Shown in pieces: positions 25,273-35,885 of a DNA stretch of 64,000 nucleotides. Source of the DNA: Mycolicibacterium goodii (lineage in GTDB: Bacteria > Actinomycetota > Actinomycetes > Mycobacteriales > Mycobacteriaceae); the NCBI RefSeq assembly GCF_001187505.1, contig NZ_CP012150.1, positions 5,118,048-5,182,047 on the forward strand, in the 5' to 3' direction. The translations under genes were made by a program, and so were the position numbers. Numbering within the stretch: the first letter of the stretch is position 1; the number at the start of each line of letters is the position of its first letter. The notes below the pieces were generated by a model. That model worked only from the letters and a program-made list of their open reading frames with translations, did no database searches and was not told where the DNA came from.

Positions 25273-26013
25273 GTGAAAGCCGTAGTCAGCACACTTCGCA
25301 GCATCCGTGCTGCCGTACTGATGACGGCTGCCACCCTCTCGACACGCCGCATCGTGACGATCCTGAGCGGAATTGTGATTCTCGTCGCAGTGGCGTTGCT
25401 GGTTCCGCTTCCCACGGCGATGCAGATGCGCGACTGGGCGACGTCGGTGGGACCGTGGTTTCCGCTGGCCTTTCTCGGTGCGCACATCGTGGTGACGGTG
25501 TTCCCGTTTCCCCGCACGGCCTTCACACTCGCGGCCGGTCTGCTGTTCGGACCCGCGCTCGGCATCGCGATCGCCGTGCTCGCCAGTGCGGTCAGCGCGG
25601 TGCTGGCGCTGCTGCTCGTCCGCGCCGTGGGCTGGCAGTTGAGCCGGCTGGTGCCGCATCCGCGGGTCGACCGGCTCGACGCGCGGCTGCGTCAACGGGG
25701 TTGGCCGGTGATCCTGTCGACCCGGCTGATCCCGGCCGTGCCGTTCTCGGTGCTCAACTACGCCGCGGGCGCATCGGCGGTGCGGGTGCTGCCGTACGCC
25801 CTGGCGACCCTGGTGGGCCTGCTGCCCGGGACCGCGGCCGTGGTGATCCTCGGCGACGCCCTGACCGGCAATGTCAGCCCACTGCTGTTCGTGGTGTCGG
25901 CGTGCACCGCCTCACTCGGCGTGGCCGGTCTGGTGTTCGAGATCCGCAGTCACCGCCGCGAGCAGCGCACCGCACCGGGTGCGGCCGCCGACACCGCCGC
26001 CACCAGCATCTGA
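25273..26013 (+). CDS. TVP38/TMEM64-family membrane protein
   Basis: A 246-residue polytopic membrane protein of the DedA/TVP38 (SNARE-associated) family. Signatures are PFPRTAFTLAAGLLFGPALG, the re-entrant loop STRLIPAVPFSVLNYAAGASAVRVLPYALAT, and GLLPGTAAVVILGDA. Family members act as lipid scramblases or small-solute carriers; the exact role is unknown. The GTG at 25273 is chosen because TAGTCT (25258-25263) looks like a -10 placing the transcript start almost on this codon (leaderless). An upstream in-frame start at 25171 is less likely. Confidence 0.82.
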   Translation: MKAVVSTLRSIRAAVLMTAATLSTRRIVTILSGIVILVAVALLVPLPTAMQMRDWATSVGPWFPLAFLGAHIVVTVFPFPRTAFTLAAGLLFGPALGIAIAVLASAVSAVLALLLVRAVGWQLSRLVPHPRVDRLDARLRQRGWPVILSTRLIPAVPFSVLNYAAGASAVRVLPYALATLVGLLPGTAAVVILGDALTGNVSPLLFVVSACTASLGVAGLVFEIRSHRREQRTAPGAAADTAATSI

Positions 26014-26017
26014 ACGT

Positions 26018-26368
26018 TCACGCGTTGGCCCGCGGACCCTTCACCGTCAGCGCCGCGTAGGTCGCGGCGAACCCCGCTGCGGGGATGGCGTTGACGGGCT
26101 TGTCGTGTGCCCGGATGTGCGCGCCGACGGCCAACACGAAGTACAGCGTGAGCATCGCGGTGGTGAGCCGGCCCAGCGCCGGGTACCGTCCCGCCGCAAG
26201 CAGGCCGACGGCCGACGCGGCCTTGATGGGCGGAAAGATCCACCGGATGCGTTGCGGCACACCGAGATCGTCGAACGCCTTCACCACAGGCGCAGCCTTG
26301 AACGCACACGCCGCGGCGTCGCCCGCCTGGATCAGTGCGAGGACACCGAAGACCTTGGGAAGCGCCAT
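26018..26368 (-). CDS. DoxX-like small membrane protein
   Basis: A 116-residue protein with four hydrophobic segments (LPKVFGVLALIQAGDAAACAF, IKAASAVGLLAAG, LTTAMLTLYFVLAVGAHI, VNAIPAAGFAATYAALTV) in the DoxX-like pattern. The conserved R/K-rich loop LGVPQRIRWIFPPIKAA lies between helices 1 and 2. It follows the SPFH gene on the same strand, 37 bases downstream, and may be the third gene of that unit. Function unknown. Confidence 0.75.
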   Translation of the reverse strand: MALPKVFGVLALIQAGDAAACAFKAAPVVKAFDDLGVPQRIRWIFPPIKAASAVGLLAAGRYPALGRLTTAMLTLYFVLAVGAHIRAHDKPVNAIPAAGFAATYAALTVKGPRANA

Positions 26369-26405
26369 GTGCTCACGCTAATCGACGGGTGCGCCGCGTC
26401 AACCC

Positions 26406-27629
26406 CTACTGACCCGGGTCGGCGCGGTGCGCCCCGCCCGCCCAGTCCGGTGTCGGTGGCACACCGAGGGCCGGGTTCGGGTTGACCCCACCGAGCGGCG
26501 GTGTCGCCGGCGAGGAACCGAGGGTGGGCGTGCTGGTGCGGGCCTCGGCCTCGGCCTTGGCCACCGCGCGGGCGATCTCGGGATCGGTCTCGGTGTTGAA
26601 CCAGTCGGCGACCTCGTCGCTGTCGTCCTCGGTGGTCGGGGCATCGTCGACCGGCGACGGGGTGTACCGGAACACACCGTCCTCCCCCGGCGCGCCGAGC
26701 ATCTTGGTGAATCCCTGCAGCGCCGAACCGAAGTCGGACGGCACGATCCACACCTTGTTGGCCTCGCCCTTGGCCATCTGCGGCAGGGTCTGCAGGTACT
26801 GGTAGGCCAGCAGTTCCGGGGTGGGACGCCCGGACTTGATCGCCGCGAAGGTCTTCTCGATGGCCTTGGCCTGGCCCTGCGCCTGCAGATAGGCCGCGGC
26901 CCGTTCACCTTGGGCCCGCAGCATGCGGGACTGGCGGTCGGCCTCGGCGGCCAGGATCGCGGCCTGCTTGGCGCCCTCGGCGGCCAGGATCTGGGCCTGC
27001 TTCTGGCCCTCGGCCTGCTTGATGGCGGCCTCGCGGGAGCCCTCGGCGGTGAGGATCATCGCGCGCTTCTCGCGGTCGGCGCGCATCTGCTTTTCCATCG
27101 AATCCTGAATGCTGGGCGGCGGGTCGATGCTGCGCAGCTCGACGCGCGCCACCCGCAGGCCCCACCGGCCGGTGGCCTCGTCGAGCACTCCGCGCAGGGC
27201 CGTGTTGATCTGGTCGCGCGAGGTCAGGGTCTGCTCCAGCGTCATGCCGCCGACCAGGTTGCGCAGCGTCGTCGTGGTCAGCTGCTCGACGCCGACGATG
27301 TAGTTGCTGATCTGGTACACCGCGGCCTGCGGATTGGTGACCTGGAAGTACACCACCGTGTCGATCTGCACGGTCAGGTTGTCCTCGGTGATCACCGGCT
27401 GCGGCGGGAACGACACCACCCGCTCGCGCAGGTCGACCCGCGCACGGATCTTGTCGATGAACGGAACCAGCAACGTCAGCTGCCCGGACACGGTCTTGCT
27501 GTACCGCCCCAGCCGTTCGATCACCGCGGCCTCGGCCTGCGGGATCAGCGCGACCGATTTCGCCACGACGATGATCGCGAACACCACGAGCACGACCAGC
27601 AGGACCAGGCCTGCCACCGCACCTTCCAT
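26406..27629 (-). CDS. SPFH/Band 7 (stomatin-like) membrane protein
   Basis: A 407-residue stomatin/prohibitin-type protein. One N-terminal transmembrane helix (about 5-25) anchors the SPFH domain (about 30-180, including GRYSKTVSGQLTLLVPFIDKI and QPVITEDNLTVQIDTVVYFQV). A long alanine/glutamate-rich coiled coil follows (EGSREAAIKQAEGQKQAQIL, about 195-270). The C-terminal 90 residues are acidic, proline-rich and low in complexity. With the upstream NfeD gene it forms the conserved NfeD/SPFH pair, thought to organise membrane microdomains. A strong GGAGGGG precedes the ATG. Confidence 0.93.
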   Translation of the reverse strand: MEGAVAGLVLLVVLVVFAIIVVAKSVALIPQAEAAVIERLGRYSKTVSGQLTLLVPFIDKIRARVDLRERVVSFPPQPVITEDNLTVQIDTVVYFQVTNPQAAVYQISNYIVGVEQLTTTTLRNLVGGMTLEQTLTSRDQINTALRGVLDEATGRWGLRVARVELRSIDPPPSIQDSMEKQMRADREKRAMILTAEGSREAAIKQAEGQKQAQILAAEGAKQAAILAAEADRQSRMLRAQGERAAAYLQAQGQAKAIEKTFAAIKSGRPTPELLAYQYLQTLPQMAKGEANKVWIVPSDFGSALQGFTKMLGAPGEDGVFRYTPSPVDDAPTTEDDSDEVADWFNTETDPEIARAVAKAEAEARTSTPTLGSSPATPPLGGVNPNPALGVPPTPDWAGGAHRADPGQ

Positions 27630-27659
27630 CGGTTTCCCCTCCTGCGGTCAGCTCTGCTG

Positions 27660-28094
27660 TCAGAGCGTCTTGAACACCACCGCGGTCGCCCCGTCGATCC
27701 GCACCACGGTGACGCGTTCGCCGGGTTCGTACACATCGTCGTCGTTCAACGGCCGCGCCGTCCAGACTTCGCCGTCGAGTTTGACCTGGCCCTGATGGCT
27801 CGCGACGCGGTCCAGGACCAGCGCAGGCCTGCCCTCGAGGGCCTTGACCGGCTCGGGCAGCCCCTTGCCCGCCTCGAACCGCCGCCGCAGCGCGGGCCGC
27901 ACCAGCACCAGCAACAGCACCGAGACCACCAGGAACACCAGCCCGTCGGCCCAGATCGGCCAGTCGAGAAGCGCGCTGGAGCCGGTCGCCGCGAGCGCCC
28001 CGCCGGCCAGCATGAGCAGGAACATGTCCCCGGTGAGCGCTTCCGCCCCGGCAAGACCCAACGCCAATATGAGCCAGATCAGCCAGTAGGGCAT
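27660..28094 (-). CDS. NfeD-like membrane protein
   Basis: A 144-residue NfeD family protein: about three transmembrane helices (2-24, 25-45, 46-68) followed by a soluble OB-fold (GRPALVLDRVASHQGQVKLDGEVWTARPL...VTVVRIDGATAVVF). NfeD proteins partner SPFH proteins, here the next gene downstream. TAGGGT (28106-28101) ends seven bases before the ATG at 28094, so the transcript is probably leaderless. Confidence 0.9.
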   Translation of the reverse strand: MPYWLIWLILALGLAGAEALTGDMFLLMLAGGALAATGSSALLDWPIWADGLVFLVVSVLLLVLVRPALRRRFEAGKGLPEPVKALEGRPALVLDRVASHQGQVKLDGEVWTARPLNDDDVYEPGERVTVVRIDGATAVVFKTL

Positions 28095-28152
28095 GCGGCC
28101 ACCCTAGCGAATTCAGCCCGTTTCGCGTGCGACAACTACACTGCCTTCCATC

Positions 28153-29028
28153 ATGTGGTGTCCAAGTGCAACGCTTTCGATGTGGGCCAACGCGTGGCTG
28201 GCCGGCGTCGCCGCCCCCGACGATGTCCTCGACGCGCTATCGCTGTGGGCACCAACGCATTCAGTCACGGCATACGATTCGGCCGCCGCCGGCCGCACCG
28301 GACTGCCCTGGCCCGAGCTGGAGGATTCCGGTTCGGTGTCGCTGCTGCAGACGCTGCGCACCGCCGTCGGACGCACCTCGTCGATGCCCGCGATCACGAT
28401 CGCCCAGCCCGTGCCCGGTGACGTGCGGGGTCTACCCGCGGGCACCCAGTTCCAGCGGGACGCGCTCGCGGTCGGCGAGGCCGTCGTCGTGACGCACGAC
28501 GACCTGGACGGCGTTGGCCTGGTTCCCGAGTTCACCTACGACGAATTCGGTGACACCGATCTGGATTCGGTGTTCGAACCGGAGTCGCGGTTCGAGCCGG
28601 AACCACGCGCGCTGTCGTGGACCGTGTACTCGGTGCCGCGGATCCCGGCGGGTCCGTACATCGGACTGGGCGAGGCCGAGTATGAGCTGCGCGACGCCGT
28701 CCGATCGGCGGCCGACGCACTGGTCACCCTGCGCGCCGGGGTGGGATTCGACGCCGAGGATCCGCGTGGGATGGTCGAGCAGATCCTCGCCGCGGGGCGC
28801 GCGCACCGCATCCCGGACCACGCGCCGACCCGGGCCGTGCGGGTCCTGGAGAACGCCGCGCACGTCGACGCCATCATCGCGGTGAGTTCGGGGTTGATCC
28901 CGAGCGGTCTGCAGAGTGCGTCGGAGGTGCAGATCGCCGACGAAGCGCTGCGTCCGCTCAGCCGCGTGGTCCGCACGGCGCGGATGGCCGCACTGGAGGC
29001 GATCCTGCACTCCGCCTGGCGCGGCTGA
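28153..29028 (+). CDS. Conserved mycobacterial protein of unknown function
   Basis: A 291-residue cytoplasmic-looking protein without transmembrane segments or known motifs. It resembles the conserved hypothetical beside hemH in M. tuberculosis (Rv1486c). Features are an N-terminal [18 protein letters not shown] helix pair, a central acidic segment ([16 protein letters not shown]), and a C-terminal helical half ([21 protein letters not shown]). TACACT (28137-28142) is a likely -10. It is divergent from nfeD and convergent with hemH. Function unknown. Confidence 0.85.
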   Translation: MWCPSATLSMWANAWLAGVAAPDDVLDALSLWAPTHSVTAYDSAAAGRTGLPWPELEDSGSVSLLQTLRTAVGRTSSMPAITIAQPVPGDVRGLPAGTQFQRDALAVGEAVVVTHDDLDGVGLVPEFTYDEFGDTDLDSVFEPESRFEPEPRALSWTVYSVPRIPAGPYIGLGEAEYELRDAVRSAADALVTLRAGVGFDAEDPRGMVEQILAAGRAHRIPDHAPTRAVRVLENAAHVDAIIAVSSGLIPSGLQSASEVQIADEALRPLSRVVRTARMAALEAILHSAWRG

Positions 29029-29040
29029 CGGGTCTATACG

Positions 29041-29088
29041 GGTCTATTCAGTGCCGCAGCACTGGGTCTATTCAGTGCCGCAGCACTG
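29041..29088. repeat. 24-base tandem duplication, each copy a hairpin, at the hemH stop
   Basis: Two identical 24-base units (29041-29064 and 29065-29088) lie head to tail. Each contains CAGTGC-CGCA-GCACTG, a perfect 6-4-6 hairpin (29049-29064 and 29073-29088). The right copy encodes the last residues of hemH and its stop codon; the left copy lies just downstream. A shorter partial copy of the unit precedes it at about 29039. The hairpins may terminate transcription from both convergent genes. Confidence 0.8.
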
Positions 29089-30084
29089 GGGCGAGCACGG
29101 CGCGCCGTTGACGCTGAACCCGTAGCCCGGCACCGGATCCGGGCCCGGCACTCGCTGCACGGGACCACCGGAGCGCAACTCGTCGATCAGGCTCACCGCC
29201 AGGCGCGCGTACCGCGGATCGGCATTGGGTGTGGTGGCCCGCACCATGGTGACACCGGCCTCGTCGGCCTGCTGTTTGAGTTCGGTGTCGAGGTCCCACA
29301 CGACCTCGATGTGGTCGGCGACGAAACCGACGGGGCACACGATGACTGCGCGAGTCCCCCGCTCGGCCAACACATTCAGATGATCGGCGACATCGGGTTC
29401 GAGCCACGGGATCTGCGGTGGCCCCGACCGCGACTGCCACACCTGGTCGTAGTCGGTGTAGCCCGCGGCGTCGGCGACCAGGCGGGTGGCGTAGCCGACC
29501 TGGCGGCTGTAGAGCCGCGGGCCGTGGCGCTCGTCGGCCGCGATGGGGATCGAATGGGCCGTGAACACCAGCCGCGCCTGGTCGCGCAGGTCCGCCGGCA
29601 GCGACTGCGCGGCCGCCTTGATGCCGTCGGCGAACATCTCGATCAGCAGCGGGTGGTCGAAGTAGTGCCGCAGCTTGACCAGCTCCGGTGCCCCGGGCCC
29701 CACCGCGGACCTGGCCCGGGCGATGTCCTCGACGTACTGCCTGCAGCTCGAGTAGCCGCCCCATGCGCTCGTGGTGAACACCGCCGCGCGCCGGATTCCG
29801 TTGTCCCGCATGGTCGCGACGGTGTCCTCGACGTACGGGTCCCAGTTGCGGTTGCCGAAGTAGACCGGCAGATCGCCCAGCTGCAGGCGCAGCTGGGAGA
29901 TCAACGCGCGGTTGATGCCGTTGATCGGCGAGACGCCGCCGAAGTGCAGATAGTGCTCTGCGACCTCGGCGAGCCGCTCGGTCGGGATGCCGCGTCCCCT
30001 GGTCACATTCTCCAGGAACGGCATCACCTGCTCGGGAGCCTCCGGGCCGCCGAAGGACAGCAGCAGGACGGCATCGAATTCCAT
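29068..30084 (-). CDS. hemH: Ferrochelatase (coproporphyrin/protoporphyrin ferrochelatase)
   Basis: A 338-residue enzyme inserting ferrous iron into the porphyrin ring near the end of haem synthesis; in Actinobacteria the substrate is probably coproporphyrin III (also named CpfC). Motifs include [30 protein letters not shown] with the catalytic histidine, and [17 protein letters not shown] with the conserved His-Glu. The C-terminal CSPQCCGTE supplies cysteines for the [2Fe-2S] cluster known in mycobacterial ferrochelatases. The start at 30084 ([13 protein letters not shown]) lies 14 bases after the inhA stop. Third gene of mabA-inhA-hemH. Confidence 0.95.
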   Translation of the reverse strand: MEFDAVLLLSFGGPEAPEQVMPFLENVTRGRGIPTERLAEVAEHYLHFGGVSPINGINRALISQLRLQLGDLPVYFGNRNWDPYVEDTVATMRDNGIRRAAVFTTSAWGGYSSCRQYVEDIARARSAVGPGAPELVKLRHYFDHPLLIEMFADGIKAAAQSLPADLRDQARLVFTAHSIPIAADERHGPRLYSRQVGYATRLVADAAGYTDYDQVWQSRSGPPQIPWLEPDVADHLNVLAERGTRAVIVCPVGFVADHIEVVWDLDTELKQQADEAGVTMVRATTPNADPRYARLAVSLIDELRSGGPVQRVPGPDPVPGYGFSVNGAPCSPQCCGTE

Positions 30085-30098
30085 CGCGTGCGCGCCGG

Positions 30099-30908
30099 TC
30101 AGAGCAGCTGGGTGCTGGCGCCGCCGTCGGCGAAGATCACCGTGCCGGTGGTGGCCGGCAGCCAGTCCGACAGCAGCGCGCACACGGTCTTGGCGACCGG
30201 CGTCGGGTCCTTCATGTTCCAGCCGAGCGGGGCCCGCTGATCCCAGCCCTCTTCGAGCAGCTGCATCTGCTGACCGGCCTCGTCGCCCAGCGCACCGCCG
30301 ACGATGGCGCTCATCGCGAGCGTCCGGATCGGGCCTGCCGCAACGAGATTCGAGCGCACGCCGACCTTGCCCGCCTCACGCGCGACGAACCGGTTGACCG
30401 ATTCGAGCGCGCTCTTGGCCACCGTCATCCAGTTGTAGGCAGGCATCGCGCGGGTGGGGTCGAAGTCCATGCCGACGATCCCGCCGCCCGAATTCATGAT
30501 CGGCAGAACCGCTTTGGCGAGCGAGGCGTAGGAGTACGCCGAGATGTGGATGCCCTTGGACACGTCCTCGTACGGCGCGTCGAAGAACGGGTTGATGCCC
30601 ATTCCGGTCTGCGGCATGAAGCCGATCGAGTGCACGACGCCGTCGAGTTTGTTGCCCTCGCCGATCTCGGCGGTGATCCGGTCGGCCAGGGTCGACAGGT
30701 GCTCCTCGTTCTGCACGTCGAGTTCCAGTAGCGGCGCAGGCTTGGGCAGGCGGTCGGCGATGCGCCTGACCAGCTTCAAGCGGTCGAACCCGGTCAGCAC
30801 CAGCTCGGCGCCGGCCTCCTGCGCGACCTTGGCGATGTGGAACGCGATCGACGAATCGGTGATGATCCCCGTGACGAGGATGCGCTTGCCTTCGAGTAGG
30901 CCTGTCAT
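30099..30908 (-). CDS. inhA: NADH-dependent enoyl-ACP reductase (FAS-II)
   Basis: A 269-residue short-chain dehydrogenase-type enoyl-ACP reductase of mycolic-acid elongation and the target of isoniazid-NAD and ethionamide-NAD adducts. The N-terminal nucleotide-binding loop is [10 protein letters not shown] (14-23). Active-site residues Y158 and K165 and the substrate-side F149 are present. Serine 94 (VVHSIGFMP) is the wild-type, drug-susceptible residue. It is 55 bases downstream of mabA in the same operon. Confidence 0.98.
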   Translation of the reverse strand: MTGLLEGKRILVTGIITDSSIAFHIAKVAQEAGAELVLTGFDRLKLVRRIADRLPKPAPLLELDVQNEEHLSTLADRITAEIGEGNKLDGVVHSIGFMPQTGMGINPFFDAPYEDVSKGIHISAYSYASLAKAVLPIMNSGGGIVGMDFDPTRAMPAYNWMTVAKSALESVNRFVAREAGKVGVRSNLVAAGPIRTLAMSAIVGGALGDEAGQQMQLLEEGWDQRAPLGWNMKDPTPVAKTVCALLSDWLPATTGTVIFADGGASTQLL

Positions 30909-30963
30909 TTGGTGACTCCTTGTGGGCGAGAAATCTTATGGGTCAGGGCTTTTGGGCTGTCGG

Positions 30964-31764
<801 letters not shown>

Positions 31765-31766
31765 TC

Positions 31767-31772
31767 AACTTA
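31767..31772 (-). promoter_or_regulatory. Candidate -10 element of the mabA-inhA operon
   Basis: TAAGTT on the minus strand fits the mycobacterial TANNNT -10 and lies 36 bases upstream of the mabA start. The position corresponds to the mabA-inhA promoter region in M. tuberculosis, where promoter mutations raise InhA levels. No clear -35 is visible. Confidence 0.5.
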
Positions 31773-31832
31773 ACGTGTTGGCTGGGCAACCCAGAAATCG
31801 CCCGAGGGTCCTCAGGCGCGAAACCGAGCCCG

Positions 31833-32840
31833 TCAGCCGGGCAGGCGACGGTTGATCAGAAGCGCCGCCACGCCGGCCAGCGCCAGGATCAGCGCGCCGA
31901 GTCGCAGCCAGCCGACGCTCGCGTCGCCCTTGATGGTCTCGTAGCCGATCTGCTGCTGCAGCGAGGTGAACACCGCCTTGAGCTGCTCGAGGCTCGACGC
32001 CGTGAACGCGTCACCGCCGGAGAGCTGCGCGATCTTCTCCAGCATCTCGTCGTCGACCGGAACGGGCTGGCGCTGATCGTTGATCTCGACGTAGCCGTAC
32101 GGCGTGCCGAAGGACACCGTCGAGATCGGCACCCCCTGGTCCTTGGCCGTGCGGGCCGCGGTGAACGCGCCCTTGGGGTTGTCGGGGTTCGACGGCACCG
32201 TCTCCTTGCCGTCGGACATCAGCACGATCCGCGCGGGCGGGGGCTCGTCCCCACCGCCGATCACCGCGCCGACGGTGGCGATGGCCTGCAGCGCCGTGAA
32301 GATGCCCTCACCGGTGGCGGTGCGGTCGGCCAGCTGCAGCTTGTCCAGGCCGTTCTTGGTCGCTTCGCGGTTGGTCGTCGGCTGCACCAGCACGGTCGCC
32401 GTACCCGCGTACGCGATGAGCCCCAGGTTGATGCCGGGGGTCAGCTGATCGGCGAACTGCTTGGCGGCCTCCTGCGCGGCGACCAGGCGGCTCGGGGCCA
32501 CGTCGGTGGCGCGCATCGACTGCGACACGTCGATGACGAGCATCACCACCGCGCGGTTGCGCGGGATCCGCACGTCGTGCGTCGGGCCCGCCATCGCGAT
32601 GGTGAACAGCACCAGCGAGCACACCATCAGGATCGCGGGCAGATGCCGCCACCGGGTGGGTTGTTTGGGTGCGACGCTTTCCAGCAGCTCCATGTTGGCA
32701 AAGCGCAGGATCCGCTGCTGCCGGGCGCGCTGCACGATGATGTAGAGCGCGACCAGGCCCACCACGACGATCAGGAACAGGAACCACCAGGCGTGCGCGA
32801 AGCCCGAAAGGCTCATCGGGCCGAGTAACGGTAAAGTCAT
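31833..32840 (-). CDS. VWA-domain (BatA-like) membrane protein
   Basis: A 335-residue membrane protein with a von Willebrand A domain. Transmembrane helices are near 14-37 and 68-84, with a third at 308-330. The VWA metal site (MIDAS) is DVSQS (D104, S106, S108), with later threonine and aspartate positions ([21 protein letters not shown]). It follows moxR1 and the DUF58 gene on the same strand, the usual MoxR/DUF58/VWA set, in which the AAA+ ATPase is thought to remodel metal-dependent or envelope complexes. M. tuberculosis Rv1481 is the equivalent. Confidence 0.9.
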   Translation of the reverse strand: MTLPLLGPMSLSGFAHAWWFLFLIVVVGLVALYIIVQRARQQRILRFANMELLESVAPKQPTRWRHLPAILMVCSLVLFTIAMAGPTHDVRIPRNRAVVMLVIDVSQSMRATDVAPSRLVAAQEAAKQFADQLTPGINLGLIAYAGTATVLVQPTTNREATKNGLDKLQLADRTATGEGIFTALQAIATVGAVIGGGDEPPPARIVLMSDGKETVPSNPDNPKGAFTAARTAKDQGVPISTVSFGTPYGYVEINDQRQPVPVDDEMLEKIAQLSGGDAFTASSLEQLKAVFTSLQQQIGYETIKGDASVGWLRLGALILALAGVAALLINRRLPG

Positions 32841-32893
32841 GTCCTACTTGTCATTTCGGTTGCGTGTTTCATCTTCGCGCAAGCGCATGGGGA

Positions 32894-33841
32894 TCATCGG
32901 CCGGCCAGGGCACCGCGCCTGCGGTTCGCCACGAACCGCATCACGTCGGCGATCCAGTCGCGGTCGGTGCGCAGGCTCAGCAGCGGCGCACCGCAGCGGC
33001 GCAGCGTGCGGGCCACCTCTTCGCGGTGCGCGGCGGCGGCCTGCTCGAAGTCGTGCCGCAGCTGCTCGTCGACGGTGAACTCGCGCGTGACACCGGTTTC
33101 GGTGTCCTGCAGGATCACGTCGCCGACCGGGGGTAGCTCGACGTCGCGCGGGTCGAGCACCTCGATACCGAGCACCTCGTGGCGGCCCGCGATGGCCCGC
33201 AGCGGGCGCATCCAGTTGATGGGCCCGAGGAAGTCACTGATGATCACGGCCATGCCGCGGCGCCGTTCGGGCCGCCGCAGCTCGTCGATCGCCGCGGACA
33301 GGTCGCCGCGCACTCCGGTCGGCGCCTTGGGCGTCGTCGCGATCGCGCGCAGCAGTTCGCGTTCGTGCATGCGGCCGCTGAGCGCGGGCACCCGGCGTAT
33401 GGTGTCGCCGTTGGCGATCACCGCGCCGAGGCGGTTGCCGCCGCCGCTGTTGAGGAACGCGATCGCCGCGGCGGCCGCCACGGCGAGGTCGCGTTTCTCG
33501 CAGCCCGTGGTGCCGAAGTCCAGGCTCGCCGACATGTCGACCACCAGCCAGGTCTCCAGCTCGCGGTCGGCGATCATCTGCCGCACGTGCGGTTGCGTCG
33601 TGCGCGCGGTGACCGACCAGTCCATCCGGCGGACGTCGTCGCCGGGCTCGTACAGCCGTGACTCGCCCGGCTCGGAACCGGGGCCGGGCAGCAGGCCCAG
33701 GTGGTCGCCGTGCAGCACACCGTCGAGCTTGCGCCGGACGGTCAGCTCAAGCTTGCGCAGCGCGGCCGAGAGCGCGGGGTCGCGGATCTCGCCACGCTGC
33801 AGCGATGGCAGGTCGACCGTGCGGCCTGCTGTCGGGCTCAC
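32894..33841 (-). CDS. DUF58 domain protein (MoxR partner)
   Basis: A 315-residue protein with the DUF58 signature EPGDDVRRMDWSVTARTTQPHVRQMIADRELETWLVVDMSASLDFG, a degenerate VWA-like metal-binding fold. The N-terminus (about 20-60) is basic and amphipathic. The GTG at 33841 overlaps the moxR1 stop (GTGA), so the two proteins are translationally coupled. Member of the MoxR/DUF58/VWA set; molecular role unknown. Confidence 0.9.
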   Translation of the reverse strand: MSPTAGRTVDLPSLQRGEIRDPALSAALRKLELTVRRKLDGVLHGDHLGLLPGPGSEPGESRLYEPGDDVRRMDWSVTARTTQPHVRQMIADRELETWLVVDMSASLDFGTTGCEKRDLAVAAAAAIAFLNSGGGNRLGAVIANGDTIRRVPALSGRMHERELLRAIATTPKAPTGVRGDLSAAIDELRRPERRRGMAVIISDFLGPINWMRPLRAIAGRHEVLGIEVLDPRDVELPPVGDVILQDTETGVTREFTVDEQLRHDFEQAAAAHREEVARTLRRCGAPLLSLRTDRDWIADVMRFVANRRRGALAGR

Positions 33842-34998
33842 CGACCGCTGGCCGCTGCAGCCGCGGCGGGAACGGCGGGCGGAACCGAATGGCCTTGCTG
33901 CGGAAGGGCATTCACCTGCGGCAGGGCGACCGTCTGCAGGATGCGGTTGACCACGGTCTCCGAGGAGATCTCGTCGGCGAGCGCGTCGTAGGTGAGCACC
34001 AGCCGGTGGCGCAGCACATCCGGGATGACCTCAACGACATCCTGCGGGATGACGTAGTCACGGCCTCGCACCAGGGCCAGCGCGCGTGCCGCGGAGATGA
34101 TGCCGAGCGACGCACGCGGCGACGCGCCGTAGGCGATCCAGGCCTTGGCGTCGGGCATGCCGAACTTCTCCGGCTCGCGGGTGGCCGTCACGATGCGCAC
34201 GACGTAGTCCACCAGCGCGTGGTGCACGAAGGTGTTGGCCGCGACGTCCTGGAGGCGCAGCAGGTCGCCGGTGTTGAGGATCTGCTTGGGCTCCGGCGGC
34301 TTGACGCCCATCCGGTAGATGATCTCGCGCTCTTCCTCGGGCGACGGGTAGTCCACGTTGAGCTTGAACAGGAAGCGGTCGCGCTGCGCCTCGGGCAGCT
34401 GGTACACGCCCTCCTGCTCGATCGGGTTCTGGGTGGCCATCACCAGGAACGGGCTGGGCAGCGGGAACGTCTTGCCGCCGATCGAGATCTTGCGCTCGGC
34501 CATGATCTCCAGCAGCGCGGACTGCACCTTGGCCGGCGCGCGGTTGATCTCGTCGGCGAGCAGGAAGTTCACCACGGCCGGGCCGAGCTCGATCTCGAAA
34601 TCCTCTTTGCCCTGCCGGTAGATGCGGGTGCCGACGATGTCGGTGGGCACCAGGTCGGGGGTGAACTGGATGCGCGCGAACGTGCCGCCGACCACCTTGG
34701 CGAACGTCTCGACTGCCAGGGTCTTCGCGACGCCGGGCACACCTTCGAGCAGGACGTGTCCCTTGGCCAGCAGGCCGACGAGCATGCGCTCGACGAGCTG
34801 GTCCTGCCCCACGATGATGCGCTTGACCTCGAAGATCGCGCGTTCCAGGGTGTGCACCTCGGCCTGCAGACCGCCGTTGTTCACGGGCTGCGGCGTAGCC
34901 TGCGCGGCGTGAGCGCCGGTCGGCCCGGGCGGAAAGCCCGACGCGGGGGTCGAACCGGGGTAGCCGGCGCCCTGCGGCGGTCCACTCGGTGACGTCAT
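33838..34998 (-). CDS. moxR1: MoxR-family AAA+ ATPase
   Basis: A 386-residue AAA+ chaperone. Walker A is EGVPGVAKT (85-93), Walker B is LLADEINRA, and sensor 1 lies in VMATQNPIE. Residues 1-45 form a flexible glycine/proline-rich tail. The start MTSPSGPPQG at 34998 has a strong GGAGGAAG seven bases upstream; an in-frame GTG at 35103 would add 35 unusual residues. First gene of the MoxR-DUF58-VWA operon, 178 bases after ripB. Confidence 0.93.
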   Translation of the reverse strand: MTSPSGPPQGAGYPGSTPASGFPPGPTGAHAAQATPQPVNNGGLQAEVHTLERAIFEVKRIIVGQDQLVERMLVGLLAKGHVLLEGVPGVAKTLAVETFAKVVGGTFARIQFTPDLVPTDIVGTRIYRQGKEDFEIELGPAVVNFLLADEINRAPAKVQSALLEIMAERKISIGGKTFPLPSPFLVMATQNPIEQEGVYQLPEAQRDRFLFKLNVDYPSPEEEREIIYRMGVKPPEPKQILNTGDLLRLQDVAANTFVHHALVDYVVRIVTATREPEKFGMPDAKAWIAYGASPRASLGIISAARALALVRGRDYVIPQDVVEVIPDVLRHRLVLTYDALADEISSETVVNRILQTVALPQVNALPQQGHSVPPAVPAAAAAASGR

Positions 34999-35176
34999 CA
35001 ACTTCCTCCACAGTGTCGTCTGCGTTGTCTGCGTCGCTCGTGCGTCACGGCTACCGAGTAGCTCGGCAAGTAGCTCTGCAAACAGCTGGTCGTAACCGGG
35101 CACTCACCTGCCCGACGTCAACTATTCCAGGCACCTCGAGATCCGTCGACGCTGGCCGTAACTGCTCAGCTTCCCC

Positions 35177-35875
35177 TCAGGATTCGATGATGCGGGCCGC
35201 GTACGGCTGCAGACCCGATGTGCGCACCGGGCTGACGGTCACCTTGTCGGCGCTTCCGGAGGCTTCGAGCATCTTCCCGCCGCCCAGATACAGGGCCACG
35301 TGCTGGCTTCCGCCCGGACCCCAGAACAGCAGATCACCGCGCTTGGCCTGGTTCACCGGGACCTTGCGCCCGGTGTTGTACTGGTCGCCCGAGTACTTGG
35401 GGATCAGCACGCCGACCCCGGCGAAGGCGAACTGGGTGAAGCCCGAGCAGTCGAAGCCGACGATGTTCGCACCGGAGTCGATGCCGCGGCTCGGGCCGTT
35501 GGGCTTGCCGCCGCCCCACGAGTACGGCACGCCCATCTGCGTGGCACCGCGACGGATCACGTACTCGATCGCCTGCGGTCCGCGCACCCGCCCCGGCGCG
35601 ACGCTGGCCGCGGCCGGGGTGTCCTCGACCAGGCCGAGGCTGGCCAGGAATTTGCGGCCCAGGCCCATGGTGACCTGGGTGGCCTGGGCGGTCGCCTGAA
35701 GCGACGCGTTGGCGATCGCCAGCGGGTCACCCGGCGCGCCCGCGCTGATGAGTTTGGGCAGCGTCGGGTCCCACTGTCCGTCGTCGGGGGCGGCACCGGC
35801 GGGTGCCACCAGGGCGACGGCGGTGAGGGCGACCGCGACGACGGCGATCAGGGCGCGTAAGACCAAGGAGCGCAA
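35177..35875 (-). CDS. ripB: NlpC/P60 peptidoglycan endopeptidase RipB
   Basis: A 232-residue secreted D-glutamyl-meso-DAP endopeptidase. A signal peptide (about 1-29, ending APAGA) leads to a spacer and the C-terminal NlpC/P60 domain. Catalytic residues are C143 in VGFDCSG and H192 in SQHVALY. The SWGGG substrate loop is present. The best start is a TTG at 35875, ten bases after the ripA stop, because it gives a complete signal peptide. It lacks the long coiled-coil domain of RipA. Confidence 0.9.
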   Translation of the reverse strand: MRSLVLRALIAVVAVALTAVALVAPAGAAPDDGQWDPTLPKLISAGAPGDPLAIANASLQATAQATQVTMGLGRKFLASLGLVEDTPAAASVAPGRVRGPQAIEYVIRRGATQMGVPYSWGGGKPNGPSRGIDSGANIVGFDCSGFTQFAFAGVGVLIPKYSGDQYNTGRKVPVNQAKRGDLLFWGPGGSQHVALYLGGGKMLEASGSADKVTVSPVRTSGLQPYAARIIES

Positions 35876-35885
35876 AATAATCCCA

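Noticed and set aside
34999..35103. In-frame N-terminal extension of MoxR1
   Set aside because: A strong ribosome-binding site directly before 34998 and the family N-terminus favour the shorter protein.
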